64,000 nt of DNA. Source: Pollenia angustigena (taxonomy: Eukaryota; Arthropoda; Insecta; Diptera; Polleniidae). The position numbers were made by a program, and so were the translations under genes. Of the stretch, positions 33,851 through 45,469 are shown piece by piece. The stretch spans positions 202,014,208 through 202,078,207 of the forward strand of contig OV884058.1 of NCBI GenBank assembly GCA_930367215.1, read 5' to 3'. The stretch's first letter is position 1, and every line of letters begins with the position of its first letter. The notes under the pieces were generated by a model. The model ran no database searches. It saw only the letters and a list, made by a program, of their open reading frames with translations, and was not told the origin of the DNA.

Positions 33851-35752
33851 CCATGATTTAAAATTTTTTTATGTTGCTATTTATAATCCTTTATATAAGA
33901 AACTTAATAAAAAATGTTTTTCAGATCATAAATATGCCTTAGATTAGAGTATTGTTGTTCCAAATGCATATTTTCTAATATACACAAGTATGTGCTAAAA
34001 GTTGTAGTACTTCGTTTACCATTTATCTTTTTTTCGAATCAATTAATTTATACGCATATATTAAAAAAATATAAGCAATTCTCTAAATAAATCTTGAAAA
34101 GAAAAAATTTTTTTTTTCATTTTTTGTGGTTGACGTTTTTTTGGAAATAGCCATATACATATGTGAATTAAAAGAAACACGAACTTATAATTAAAAAAGA
34201 GGAAGTGGACGCTTATGGAGCTCAAAGTGGGGGTAAAAAGGAACAAATTTACAAAAAATTAAAAATCAATAGCTGCCACAGAGTAGCCAATAAAAGGTTT
34301 AATGTAGAACCGATCCCTTTTATTTTAAACATTTGAAATTGTAAAAAATTGGTCCCCACAGCTCCTAATAAGATGCCAGATACGGATCCAATGTATAACC
34401 GACCGCAATTTATTTTTTATCCCTAATATTTAATTCAAACTCCTTAAGGGCGTTCCCATACAAAATTTTGATACAAATATGGCATTAAATTAAATTCATG
34501 AATTAGGCACGAGCAGTGCCTCTTTGCTCTTTATCTGTAACATTTGTTTCAAACAAACCTATCCACTATCTCCTTTCCTTAAAGAGGCTTCCACACAAAA
34601 TGTCAATTATTTTTTATTCATAAATTTTGCACAATTTATCTGACCTTTGCACAGTATTTAGTTTGACCCGAAATCTTTGCCAAAACTAATTTCTTGCACT
34701 AACAATAATAATGTTTTTGTTAATGACTGTTGATTAAGAATAAATTAAAGTAAATAACTGCATATGTATAAGGAATTTTGCAAAAAACAAATATCTTCTG
34801 ATTTATGCGCAGTCGATGTTGACATTTGCAAGCAACGTAGACAGAGCAGCATAAAAACTGTAATTTTGATATAAATTAAAAAGTATTTTATCTATTATTA
34901 AATAAAAAGAAGGAAGTCGTGCATAATATGGTGAAGAGAGGGATAAGTAATTAAAAAAAAAACAAATTATTTTGGTGGAGCAAAAATTCTAACTTAACCT
35001 TAAATAAAAGACTTTTTCAATAAATATAAGCTTCTTCGAGTCTTTCATTAATTAAAAGTTCTAATAAAAGAATTCGTAATCTATTTTTTGTTATTTTTCT
35101 GGATTTGATTTATATCATTTTCTTTCAGACAGCTTCAGCTTCAAATAAAGCGCTCTATCTAATGTTTGGATTTTTGAAAAAATAAAAAGGAAAAAAACTG
35201 ATGCTGTTTACAATTTAATTATCAAGGAAATTGATTTAAATAACGTTGCAAAACAAGATTTGCCTTCGTAAAAAAACAAGGCTCATGGAAAAATGAACGA
35301 ATTTTTCGAGAAAAGCCAAAACTGATTTAACCAGGTTTCGTTTAAATCTGCTAAATTCCCATTTCATACTTATGATAAGCTGAAATTTATTATTGCTGGG
35401 ATAAGCTAGGGATTGCTTTTCGGTTTAAACCGTCAAAAAACCCTCGGTTTAAGCTTTTACTTTAAATATGTATATATGCCAAAAAAAATTAAAAAAACTT
35501 TATACATAACAAAATTCTTTAAATTTAAAATAAGTAATAAGTAGAACAAATGTTTCTTTTTTAAAAAAAGGACCTGAATTAAAACAAATAAAAAAATTGT
35601 ATTTTGCACTCCATACACGTTTCAATTCAATTGTCAACTGAGTCTTTCAACTGAATTGATGCTTGGCTACACACTTCATCGACTGAATTAAAAGATTTTA
35701 AATAAATAATTAGTATTGTGGTTATTTTGTTGAACTATTTATGGTTTTTAAT
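33851..35752. other. AT-rich spacer with one MITE scrap
   Basis: The only recognisable piece is at 35331-35420 (aggtttcgtttaa.tctgctaaattccc), related to the element at 23656-24095. No gene. Confidence 0.45.
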
Positions 35753-35753
35753 A

Positions 35754-35831
35754 TTTTTAATTAGGCTTAAGTTCATCAAATTTAATTTTCATTAAATTAT
35801 TTTTATGAAGAAAGGAATTTTAAAACATGAA
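35754..35831. repeat. Copy of the 78-bp repeat also found inside the errantivirus
   Basis: taggcttaagttcatcaaat and the following aattttcattaaattattt then tatgaaga match 12687-12760 nearly base for base. Here it abuts the left end of a mariner element. Confidence 0.8.
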
Positions 35832-36767
35832 AACACTGGTATTAACTTTTAAATAAGTGACATAACCCGGTCCAACCATAATGCACGAAGTTAGTTGTGA
35901 GTCACACCTTAACGTCAAGCTTTTTGCCCAACTTAATTTGACATTTCTTTGTTTCATTGTGTGACAAATTCAGCCATGGAGAGGTATACAATTGCGCTGC
36001 GCGTTAAGATTGTTGAGAGGCCCAACTGTAATATACATAAGCTTGCTTAAGCTTCTATCAAAAATTAACAAAAAGCCTCTCAAATGCATTGAAGAAAACA
36101 AAACATTTGATTCCGTACGAAAAGTGCGATCAGTTGCTTATTTTGCTTAAGCAAAAGAAAGATTTATAAAACTTAATAAAAAGTTTCCCTAAGTTCAATA
36201 TGGTTTGACACTTATGATTTAAATGTAGTCGCACAGGAGCTTTATGAAAACTTAAGCATATTTAGTTGGGCTTAAACCAGTGACGTCCAAAATTTAAATT
36301 GTGGCTGTATTGCTTTTTATTAGTATAAGTGAATAAAGAGACAAATATTCTTAATAAAAATACAAAAAATATGTAAGCATCCGTCGCATGTGCACTCGTC
36401 GCTTGGTAATCGACGACTGAATTGTGTACTCTCGTGGACTAAATGAAAGAGCGTAAGAATGCGTGTGAAGAATGTGTGTGAATTGATTTCCACAATTGTG
36501 GTATGGGCTGGACACCAATGGCTTAAACCCTTTAATGAAAAAGGGCATTCAAATAAAAGAAAATTTCGTGCACTTCGTGATTTTTTTGGTCAGCATAATC
36601 GACCAAATGTTCCCAAGTTTCAGCAAACCGGGTCTGTAGGAAATGGGAAAATACCTGTGCATTAGGGATATAACATTTTAACAATTTTTTAAAATATCAA
36701 ATTGGCATAGCACAGTCCGATAGAGCATAAACAATTATAAAGGAACGTATATTTATTTTTTCGCTAC

Positions 36768-37050
36768 GGTCAAAAAAGTTCACGCACCAACCGCGATGAA
36801 GTTTTTAAAATTTTTAATTTTCTGTTTGGTTAAGAAAAATTAATAATTTGTTTATTTAAAACAAAAAATAGGTCAAGTATGAAATTTTATTAATATTTAG
36901 AGATGGTAAGATTTTTCCGCAACTAAAACGTAACTAAAATTTTTTAACAATAAAAAAAATTGAAAAAGAATAAAAAACACCGTATAAAATTATGAATATT
37001 CAATATTGCATTGGTTTAGAAAAACCAATTGGTGCGTGAACTTTTTTGAG
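36768..37050. mobile_element. MITE with GGTCAAAAAAGTTCACGCACCAA ends
   Basis: Inverted ends (tcaaaaaagttcacgcacca at 36770, ttggtgcgtgaacttttttga at 37029) lie inside the mariner copy. Non-coding, about 283 bp. Confidence 0.75.
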
Positions 37051-37663
37051 AAAAATTAAAAAATATTATGATTTTCGTTGTTACTAGGACATGGTTGACC
37101 TCATGGTACTATGCCAAAAAATTGGTTATACCCCTACTGTGCATGCTCACCCAGTTCGTTCTACGGAAAACATTGCTGTTGTTCGCAATAGTGTGGCAGA
37201 AGAGCCGTTACCCTCGACTCTTCTACGTGCCCAACAATTGAACATTTTTGAACAACACTGATGCTGATGAAATTAATATTGATATGGACCTGGATGATAT
37301 TTGTTCCAACTTGCCACACAGCCAACGAAACGAAGGTTCTTTTGCGCGAGAAATTCAATGGCCGTATTTTCTCACGTCGCACAGTGCTCGTAGAATGTTG
37401 AAATTTTGTTCTGAGCCTTTGAATAGCTCAATTAAGAAAAATATAAAGTTTCATCAAAATTGGCCACGCCTACTTCCCACCGCCGCGGTAGATAGAAATT
37501 TGAAATTTGCCACAGAGCCTTTATTACCTCAATTTACGCGCACCACTCACCGCCCATATAACCCATATTATATTTTTTCCCACAACTTTTTGTTTATTTA
37601 CCAAAACTAATTATTTTATAAATAAATTTCAATACATGCATTTAAATACATATAGACTTTTAT

Positions 37664-38008
37664 TCAGCATCTATTATTTCTGTAACTATGTATATCATAA
37701 AGTTCCAGAACTTGTTTACGGGGTTGGCATCGAATGCTACTTATAAAAGGATCTGACGATACTAGAAATCGATGAAAAACATCTGTATTTGTTGCAACTC
37801 TATCACACTTTCTGGATAACCTTAATCTACAATTTCTATAATCTTTATTTCTGGCTTCTTCAGAAAGCATGCCAATAGTAAGTATTGCCGCATCCATGAT
37901 ATCCTTTCCGTGTATCAGTATTTTGTGTACTGTTACTGGCATATAATACCAACTATATTTTTCAACAAAAAGTTTTGCTGTATCTTGAGCAAAATTCTTG
38001 AACTTCAA
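37664..38008 (-). pseudogene. C-terminal piece of a transposon-encoded protein (superfamily not assigned)
   Basis: 114 residues including SWYYMPVTVHKILIHG, IGMLSEEARNKDYRN and SRKCDRVATNTD, then VSSDPFIS. From memory of similar sequences I believe this pattern (WY.MP..HK.L.HG...LSEEA..ARNK...R..SRK.SR....D....L..SDP) marks a family that is multicopy in arthropods and cnidarians and thought to be transposon-borne. I cannot name its superfamily with confidence. It is truncated at the N-terminus and embedded in a broken mariner. Confidence 0.55.
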
Positions 38009-38479
38009 GGAATCAACTTTTTTGCCACAAGTTATTATTTGTTGTATAATGCGAAACCGATCAAACCTTTCATTTCATTATAGCGGGAGCACCGAGCTCG
38101 ACCGAGCAACCTTTGTTTTTCTTCCAAGGAAGTTTGCAATCACGGCACATTATAGAACAAATTTTATTCTATCATACCTTTTAAACCCTATGAGCGAACT
38201 TTATAATTTTTTAAACTACGCAGAAAAGGTTATATTTGAAAAAATAAAGCAATAAAATTATCTTACGTACAAACACTATAGAAGTGCGTAAAAAGTTTTC
38301 AATATTTTGAACCAAAATTTGCATGTGACTTTATATTCATTATTTCAAAGACAAATAAACGTTTTTTGGGATACAATTTATGGTTTCTTCATACTGGATC
38401 AATTTTCTACAAAACTGCATCATTACATTTTTAAATTTTATGTGTCGAAAAAATTACTTATTGCACAAAAAATCCCTCT

Positions 38480-38740
38480 GTGCGTCGTGGCGATGTTAAT
38501 TGGCCATCACGATCATGTGATTTGACACCGTTGGACTTCTTTCTATGGGAAAATTTTAAAGAAAAAGTGTGCGTCAGTAAACCAAGAATAATTCAAGCAC
38601 TAAAGGATGAGATAATTCGGCACATTAACGACATTGAACCTCAATTATTCCTCAGAGTCATTAAAAATATGGACCATCGGATAGAGATATGCCACCGAAG
38701 CAGTAGCGAGCATTTGACCGATATTTTGTTTCACACATAA
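38480..38740 (+). pseudogene. mariner transposase C-terminal fragment (copy 2)
   Basis: 86 residues containing GDVNWPSRSCDLTPLDFFLW, the conserved block around the third catalytic Asp of DD41D mariners. It ends in DILFHT and TAA exactly as in the better copy at 45.5-46.6 kb. The upstream part is separated by more than 1 kb of foreign sequence. Confidence 0.85.
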
Positions 38741-39334
38741 TTGTCATAGATCCTTCTATAAAAATAAAAATAAAATTTTTTAAAATAATTGTCTGAAAAA
38801 TTTTTGTTTTATTTACAATTAACATCGTGCGTTTTAGTGGGACCACATTAAATGTATGTACAGTAGTATCGCGAAGACGTTAACTCTCGTAAAATTAAAA
38901 CTCGTGGTTAAGTTCATTGAATTTTGGAGTCCATATGAGTTGTTTTAAAAATTTAACTCTCATTGAACTTTTATGAGCCCGTTATTAAAAAATTTCAACA
39001 ATTCAGTAAAAACATGGCATAGCAGAAAGTTTAAACTTAATTGGCAAAGATATTCAAGGAAAAGTATTGGCGAAGGATTGTGGTATATGTGAAGTAGCCA
39101 TTTTAAAAATAAAACGTTAATAAATTCTCGGGGCTGCTGGAACAGAAATGAAAAAGAAAAAACTACAAAGACGGGAGTATTAAATATGGTCCGATTTTAA
39201 TATAAAAAGCTAAGCATGAGTTCGGAATAAGTTCTGTAATGGATGGCTGGAAAATTCTAAGAAAAGATCGAAAATCGCTATCAGAAACAAATTCAATGTC
39301 AGCTAGCAAAAAAATCATATCATAGCAGATAATA

Positions 39335-40147
39335 TGCTATATCTTCAGAGGATGGTACGAGCTGTTATAACTTTGGATTAAACCTTAATATCCAGAAAAC
39401 CAAATTCATCGATCGAAATTACCATATACAAACGCCACTCTATCGATTAACAATCAACAAATTGAAAGAGTTAACAGATTTGTATACCTTGGCTCAATGT
39501 TACACGAAGACTGGGACAGCGATGCAGAAATATAAAGACGAATAGAAATAGCTAGATCCACACACACAAAATATCATGAAATTCTAGCAAGTCGAGAAAT
39601 TAACTTATCCCTTCGTCTTCGTTTCATAATATTCTATGTTTGGTCGGTGCTCTTGTATGGATTGGAAACTTGGACACTTAAAATAAACACAATGAATAGA
39701 CTTGAAGCTTTTGAGATGTGGTGTTTTCGTAGGCTCCTAAGAATTTCGTGGATTGATCGAGTTTCTAATGCTGAAGTCCTGAGAAGAATAAGAACTGAGC
39801 GTGAGCTCTTAAAATGCATCAAAAGACGCAAAACTGCATATTTTGGACATATTGTACGCGGTGGAAAATATGAACTCCTACAATTAATACTGGAAGGCCG
39901 TATTGAAGGAAGAAGAGGCATGGGCCGGAAACAGATGTCATGGCTAAGGAATATTAGAGATTGGACGGGGCTGAGAACTATTGGCGATTTAATACACACA
40001 GCAAGAAGCCGAGAAGAGTTTTGTAGCAAAGTTAATGATATTATTTAAAACCTTATATAATAAGTTAAATTATATGTAAACATGCATGTGATCACTTATA
40101 TCCAGTAATGGATTGGTAGAAAGTAGAAGAAACAAAAAAAAAAAAGG
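39335..40147 (+). mobile_element. 5'-truncated LINE (non-LTR retrotransposon) 3' end
   Basis: A copy truncated within the reverse transcriptase, ending in an A-run at 40134-40146 after a short 3' UTR. Its left boundary with pogo sequence is approximate. No clear TSD was found. Confidence 0.75.
39355..40048 (+). pseudogene. LINE reverse transcriptase C-terminal part
   Basis: The frame starts in the thumb region: GLNLNIQKTKFI (about 39377), RFVYLGSMLHEDWDSDAEI (about 39475), a stop at about 39533, then the long open stretch from 39647. That stretch holds LLYGLETWTLK, FEMWCFRRLLRISW, YFGHIVRGGKYELL and GRKQMSWL. These are the conserved tail blocks of RTE/CR1-like non-LTR reverse transcriptases. 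The catalytic palm (YADD) is missing because of the 5' truncation. The last 133 codons are undamaged. Confidence 0.85.
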
Positions 40148-40945
40148 TTTTATTATAAAACCAAAACGCGTCTTTTAAAGGTAAAAATGCAACATTATAT
40201 ACAAAATCGTGGATTGTGAAAACACGACAAAATTAGATAAAAAGTTTATTTTTTTTTGGAAAATGTAGCATGGATTATTTTCAGTGTAGACAGTACTTCT
40301 TCCTCTGCTGCTTTCGTTCAATGTTCAACAGATGGTTAGTTAATATTTCCTTGTAGACTTTATTGTGTTGATAAAATTTTCAACAAATGTTTATGGAATC
40401 AACCAAAAAAACGAGAGTTTATGTAAATTAGTATTAAAACAAGTAAATAAATGGGAAGTTTACTTGTTTCTTGCGTTTATCTTTATTTTTTCCTTAAGTT
40501 TAATTAATGACTTAATAATAAAAGTAAAATAATAAATAAATAATTTTAGATGGAATGGATTTTGTTTGAAGAAAAACGATGCTGGCAACAAGTGTCAGGA
40601 AAGTTTATTTTGAAATTCTATGTTTGATTATTTTTTCATTGATTAAATTAAAACAATTTGATTTTTAGTTACCCCTTCAACAGCAAAGCTATTGAAGAGC
40701 AATTATTTGGCCTCACAAAATTTTTATTCTACCATTTCAAATTATAGCTTACGCCTCCTGATGAATCTCCTTAAGTAAGTTTAAAAACGACTGATTAATG
40801 TCGAACAGATAAAAACTGTAACTGAATGCAGATAAACTAAGACGGCCTTATTGTCCTTAAAAAAATAATGACAATAAAGCGCAAACTGCTATCCCATTCA
40901 GAGTAGTTTAACGAATGTCTACATTTTTTACACAAACGAGATTGC

Positions 40946-41221
40946 TTAGGAGTTTTTTTTTTTAATCCTCTCCACCATTTGTGGTGAATGAGGGCTTGCT
41001 AAATTTGTTCTTTCGGCTATGGCTTTGGTGGCATACCTCCTTTGGACTATATTTTCAATGACTCTAAGACATAATTTAGGTTCAGTGTCGTTTATTATCT
41101 CATCATTTAGCTCTTGAATTGTTTTTGGTTTATGGACGAACACTTTTTCTTTTAAATATCCCCAAAGAAAGAAGTCCAATAGTGTCAAATCACATGCTAG
41201 TGGCGGCCAATTTATGGCTTA
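40946..41221 (-). pseudogene. mariner (DD41D) transposase C-terminal fragment
   Basis: Minus strand: NWPPLACDLTLLDFFLWGYL (with Leu where Pro is expected), KEKVFVHKPKTIQELNDEI, then LCLRVIENI. The end drifts out of the family's usual tail. Only about 90 residues. Confidence 0.85.
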
Positions 41222-41601
41222 AAAGTAGTAGTTTTCGATGAAAACTTAAAATGGATTAATACGAACATTTGAAAGAAAAATTTGTCAAATCGATGGAGCC
41301 GTTTTCTGATTTTAGGTCATTCGAAAAAATGGGCGTAGAAGTGGGCGGGGCAACATTTTCTTTTCGTATAAATCTTAGTTGGACCATGCCGATAATTTTA
41401 AAGAAAAAATCGTCCAAATATATGGATGTCAATGGTGGTGCAATATGAAAATTGGATTTTGCACGCCCCTCCGCCCGAAAATCAGACTTCACAGTGTCAC
41501 CCACCTGAATATTCTGAAGATTCCCTGAAAATTTCATCAAAATGGGCCCAGCCTTTTTGGAGTCCATACGTTACAAACATACATACATACTACATACATA
41601 C
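41222..41601. repeat. Repeat tail ending in CATA microsatellite
   Basis: Contains cgttacaaacatacatacat, with a tract of CATA/TACA repeats at 41576-41605. The preceding sequence (gggcgtagaagtgggcgggg) resembles common fly repeat tails. No ends defined. Confidence 0.4.
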
Positions 41602-44158
41602 ATACACACTAGACTGGTCGCAATTTTTTTTTTAAATTTAATTGTTTGCGCTGCTTAAAATATGAGGTTTGGTGAAAGAAATCATGATCTAATTTTTCAG
41701 GTCAATCCGACGGTGCCTAGCCGTACCGGGTGGGGCCCAAAGTTCCCCATTTTATAAAAAAAACATCTTTTCTATCAGATCTTTAAAGTTATACTAGTTG
41801 AAAAGCCGAAAATCAAAAATATGGCTTCGTTACGATCTTCCGCAGAGAAAGTACTTCAAGTGTGCCAAATTTCAGCTTCCTATGTCATCAGATGGCTTCA
41901 GAAAGTTGCGGAAAGAATAGGACATACATGCAAACATCGTGACATACTAAGTAATTATATATTGTATAGATAGATTAACATATGTTCGCGCAACTCAAAA
42001 ACGCTTTAGCTTATTGAAAAACTAAAAACCGAAATTCCGCAATAAAATTTACTTTAAGTAAGTTAAAACTTTTTTCTTTATGTTGGCTTTGGTTTTCGAG
42101 ATATACCGTTATTTCGATAATTAAGGATGTTACACAACATATGTTCGCGTAACTCAAAAACGCTTTAGTTTATTGAAAAACTAAAAAAAAAACCGAAATT
42201 CGGCAATAAAATTTACTTTAAGAAAGTTGAAACTTTTTTCTTTATGATGGCTTTGGTTTTCGAGATATACCGTTATTTCGAAAATTAAGGAGGTTGCATA
42301 AGATATGTTCGCGTAACTCAAAAACGCTTTAGTTTATTGAAAAACTAAAAAAAAACCGAAATTCCGCAATAAAATTTACTTTAAGAAAGGTAAAACATTT
42401 TTCCTATATGCGCAGTCGTTTTAGAAACATAATTTTTTTTCTGGGAAAAAAAAATATTTTTTTATTAAAATTTCGGAATTTTTGTTTTTAAAAATTCATA
42501 AAAAATTGAAAAATTCAGCTATGCTTCTAATTTTATGCAGACATATAAAAAACAACATTGCAAACAAAACAAGCTATAAATGATTAAAATCTCTAAACAA
42601 CTTTTGATTTTATGTATTCACAAAAATGTGGCGGTTTTTTCCAGAAAAAAAAATTATGTTTCTAAAACGACTGCGCATATAAGAAAAACGTTTTACCTTT
42701 CTTAAAGTAAATTTCATTGCGGAATTTCGGTTTTTTTTAGTTTTTCAATAAACTAAAGCGTTTTTGAGTTACGCGAACATATCTTATGCAACCTCCTTAA
42801 TTTTCGAAATAACGGTATATCTCGAAAACCAAAGCCAACATAAAGAAAAAAGTTTTAACTTTCTTAAAGTAAATTTTATTGCGGAATTTCGGGTTTTTGT
42901 TAGTTTTTCAATACACTAAAGCGTTTTTGAGTTACGCGAATATATGTTGTGCAACCTCCTTAATTTTCGAAATAACGGTATATCTCGAAAACCAAAGCCA
43001 ACATAAAGAATAAAGTTTTAACTTTCTTAACCCTAGAACACACACCCGGGTACAAATGAATCCACTTGCAACTTTGCAGTGATGTAACTCAGGAACGGCT
43101 TAACTTAAGGAATAGAGATTCCAGATCTAGGAAACATAAGTAATTTTTAATTGTTTAAAGTTTATTTGATGCAATTCGGATCAGTGGTTCAGCAGCTACG
43201 AGCTTACAAAGTCGACACCTACGTAAACACACACCCGGGATACGTTTGTGCCACACCAGCTTATATCAAAATAAAAGGCAACAAACCATTTTATAGTGTG
43301 TTTAAATTATATTATTTTATTTGAAAAATTAAAATTATGAATTATTGTTACATATTGTGCACTCGGTATTGGTGATCAGCTAAATAATGGCGAATGCACA
43401 ACAACATCAAAAAGCAACCGTTAGAATATCCAAATACTACAAACACTTGTTTATCACTTGAATAATAGTTGCCTGCATGCACTCTTTTGCTTATATCTTT
43501 TGAACTATGTAGAATATTTGCATGAAACAACACTAAAACATTTTTAAAATATTTATTTACGCTTTAAAAAAAAAAAAATAAAAATTAAATTGGATCATTT
43601 AAACATAAAAAAGTCAAAATAAGCTAGTAGGTACAAACGTATCCCGGGTGTGTGTTCTCGTAGAAAAAGTTGGGTATGAATCGTACGGTTAAAGTAAATT
43701 TTATTGCGGAATTTCGGTTTTTTTAGTTTTTCAATAAGCTAAAGCGTTTTTGAGTTGCGCGAACATATGTTAATCTATCTATACAATATATAATTTCTTA
43801 GTATGTCAGGATGTTTGCATGTATGTCCTATTCTTTCCGCAACTTTCTGAAGCCATCTGATGACATAGGAAGCTGAAATTTGGCACACTTGAAGTACTTT
43901 CTCTGCGGAAGATCGTAACGAAGCCATATTTTTGATTTTCGGCTTTTCAACTAGTATAACTTTAAAGATCTGATAGAAAAGATGTTTTTTTTAAAATATG
44001 GGGAACTTTGGGCTCCACCCGGCACGGTTAGGCACCGTCGGATTGACCTGAAAAATTAGAACATGATTTCTTACACCAAACCTCATATTTTAAGCAGCGC
44101 AAACAATTAAATTTAAAAAAAAAAATCCCATACAAGATGCGACCAGTCTAATACACAC
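41602..44158. mobile_element. 2.5-kb foldback element, arms of about 840 bp, 8-bp TSD
   Basis: The element 41610-44150 starts TAGACTGGTCGCA and ends TGCGACCAGTCTA, flanked by ATACACAC (41602-41609, 44151-44158). The arms mirror each other almost base for base around a loop of about 190 bp centred near 42545. Each arm holds three tandem units of about 160 bp (left starts 41981, 42140, 42304: TATGTTCGCG.AACTCAAAAACG). The right arm is split by a TTAA-flanked MITE (43031-43688). No coding frame. TAG ends and an 8-bp duplication suggest a hAT-mobilised foldback; the flank is a TACA-rich tract, so the duplication is less decisive. Confidence 0.9.
43027..43692. mobile_element. piggyBac-type MITE (TTAA TSD) in the foldback arm
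   Basis: The element 43031-43688 is bounded by TTAA on both sides and starts CCCTAGAACACACACCCGGG. The word ACACACACCCGGG(A)TAC recurs at 43042, about 43232 and (inverted) 43640. The right terminus (CGTACGG) is a weaker match. Continuity of the foldback arm on both sides proves it is a later insertion. Confidence 0.85.
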
Positions 44159-44223
44159 ACCCTGTTTTATATATATTGAAGATAGAAGATGTGGGTTTTA
44201 TGAAGAAAAAAAGCTATCACTAT

Positions 44224-44335
44224 TGTTCGTGACACAATGTTGACGCTCTTGCTAAGATATGGCATATCAGCGTAAAATCTAAGCGAAAGAAAACTTTCCG
44301 CCTTCCGCTCTTGTTAAGCTACGGCTGCTTAACAT
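44224..44335. repeat. Fragment of the 369-bp Harbinger-like MITE
   Basis: gttgacgctcttg..aagatatggcatatcagcgtaaa and ttccgccttccgctcttg match 7434-7520 in reverse complement, ending at the tacggctg terminus. The other end is lost. Confidence 0.65.
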
Positions 44336-45469
44336 TCCAAGAATAAAAGCACGAATCTGTCAGAAAATTTAATGTTTTATTCAGACTCTGCAGGCTTAAA
44401 AAAATCGTCACTTTTTAGAAAAAAATCAACAAATCGGCACATTGCTAAATTCGTAAGAAAAAATCGTTAAAATAACGATAAATCTTAAAATCTGGCAGCC
44501 CTGGTCGAGGGTATTACAGATTCGGCACAGCCATAAGGCACACCTACTAGTGTTTCTAATATTCTTATATTAAGGCAATTTATTTTTCAACTTACTTTAC
44601 GTCGCTCTACAAATTTCATTATATTTTATTAGCTCTTTTCCAAAACGCTTAATTTATAGTTGAAATTTAATCTTTTAATCCGATGAAAATAGAAAAATTC
44701 GCCAACCGCATTCTTGAATCTTTATAAATTAAAAAATTTTTATCTAAATTGTTATCAAATGCTAAATTTTTTAAACTAAAAATCAGTTGTACCTTTTTTT
44801 TAAAGTTCTTGTAAATTTAATTACCGCATCCTCCCAACAACATTATGGCATCGAACGCTAAGATATCTTTCATTATATAATTTTATTAATAAAAATTGAT
44901 TTTTTTCTTCTTTTAAATTGATTTATTTTGTTATTTAGTAATTGTTCAGACATGACATAAAAGGTTTCCCTCATACCTCATTGTTGTTTGTTTCGCCTGG
45001 TAACAGTTGACATTTTTGTACAACTTTTAAACTTTGGAAAGAAATATGATATTTTTTATTATGCCCATTTGGCTGATGTTCGATCGAAGACAAAAATAAA
45101 TATAAACTTTTATGCTTTGGGCATTTGTTGAAGTTGTAAGCAAGAACAAATTAAATTTGTATATAAAAGTTTGTGTAAAAGTAATTTTTGTTAATAAATA
45201 ATAATCAATCAATTATTTTGGTGTTAAACCTTAAAAGGGGAAAAGACTGAGTTTTTATTTTAAAAACAATAAACTCGATTGTAGAATTTGAAACAAAAAA
45301 TTAAATGCCAAAATGCTCGACTTACTCAGTTTGTATACAAATATTGCTCATTTGCTGCAATGTCTTCATAACTCCAAAAAATATTTCGAAATAAACGTGT
45401 TTAAAGGTTTTGATTTGCTAGCATAAAAGCAGAAAAATTAAAGACACATTCTCATCTAACGTGGAAGTG
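44336..45469. other. AT-rich spacer with a DINE end scrap
   Basis: At 44506-44545, tcgagggtattacagattcggcacagcc matches the DINE-like terminus. Nothing else recognised. Confidence 0.45.

Larger units (their letters stand above)
35869..38847 (+). mobile_element. mariner (DD41D, rosa-type) copy 2, fragmented
   Basis: The left end GGTCCAACCATAATGCACGA and right end in reverse complement GTGGTCCCACTAAAACGCAC frame transposase scraps. These are a start-like MERYTIALRVKIVE at about 35976, FRALRDFFGQHNRPNVP at about 36566, MDLDDI and a NATFCHT-equivalent near 37285-37360 (degraded), and the C-terminal quarter at 38480-38740 (DLTPLDFFLW). Unrelated sequence splits it: a MITE at 36768-37050 and a transposon-protein fragment at 37664-38008. 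Confidence 0.75.
38861..40430 (+). mobile_element. Second pogo/Tigger remnant, split by a LINE
   Basis: The left end CAGTAGTATCGCGAAGACG is followed by TTAACTCTCGT. The right side (about 40408) shows the complementary ACGAGAGTTTATGT. In between, the pogo HTH is legible as GKVLAKDCGICEVAILKIKR (about 39060) and FCNGWLENSKKRSKI (about 39235), with several stops. The rest was displaced by the non-LTR insertion from about 39335. Confidence 0.6.

Noticed and set aside
36459..36665. Separate 68-codon host gene
   Set aside because: Its second half (FRALRDFFGQHNRPNV) is mariner transposase, so it is part of mariner copy 2.
43348..43533. 61-codon frame in the TTAA MITE
   Set aside because: Too short, no motif, and the rest of the MITE is non-coding repeats.
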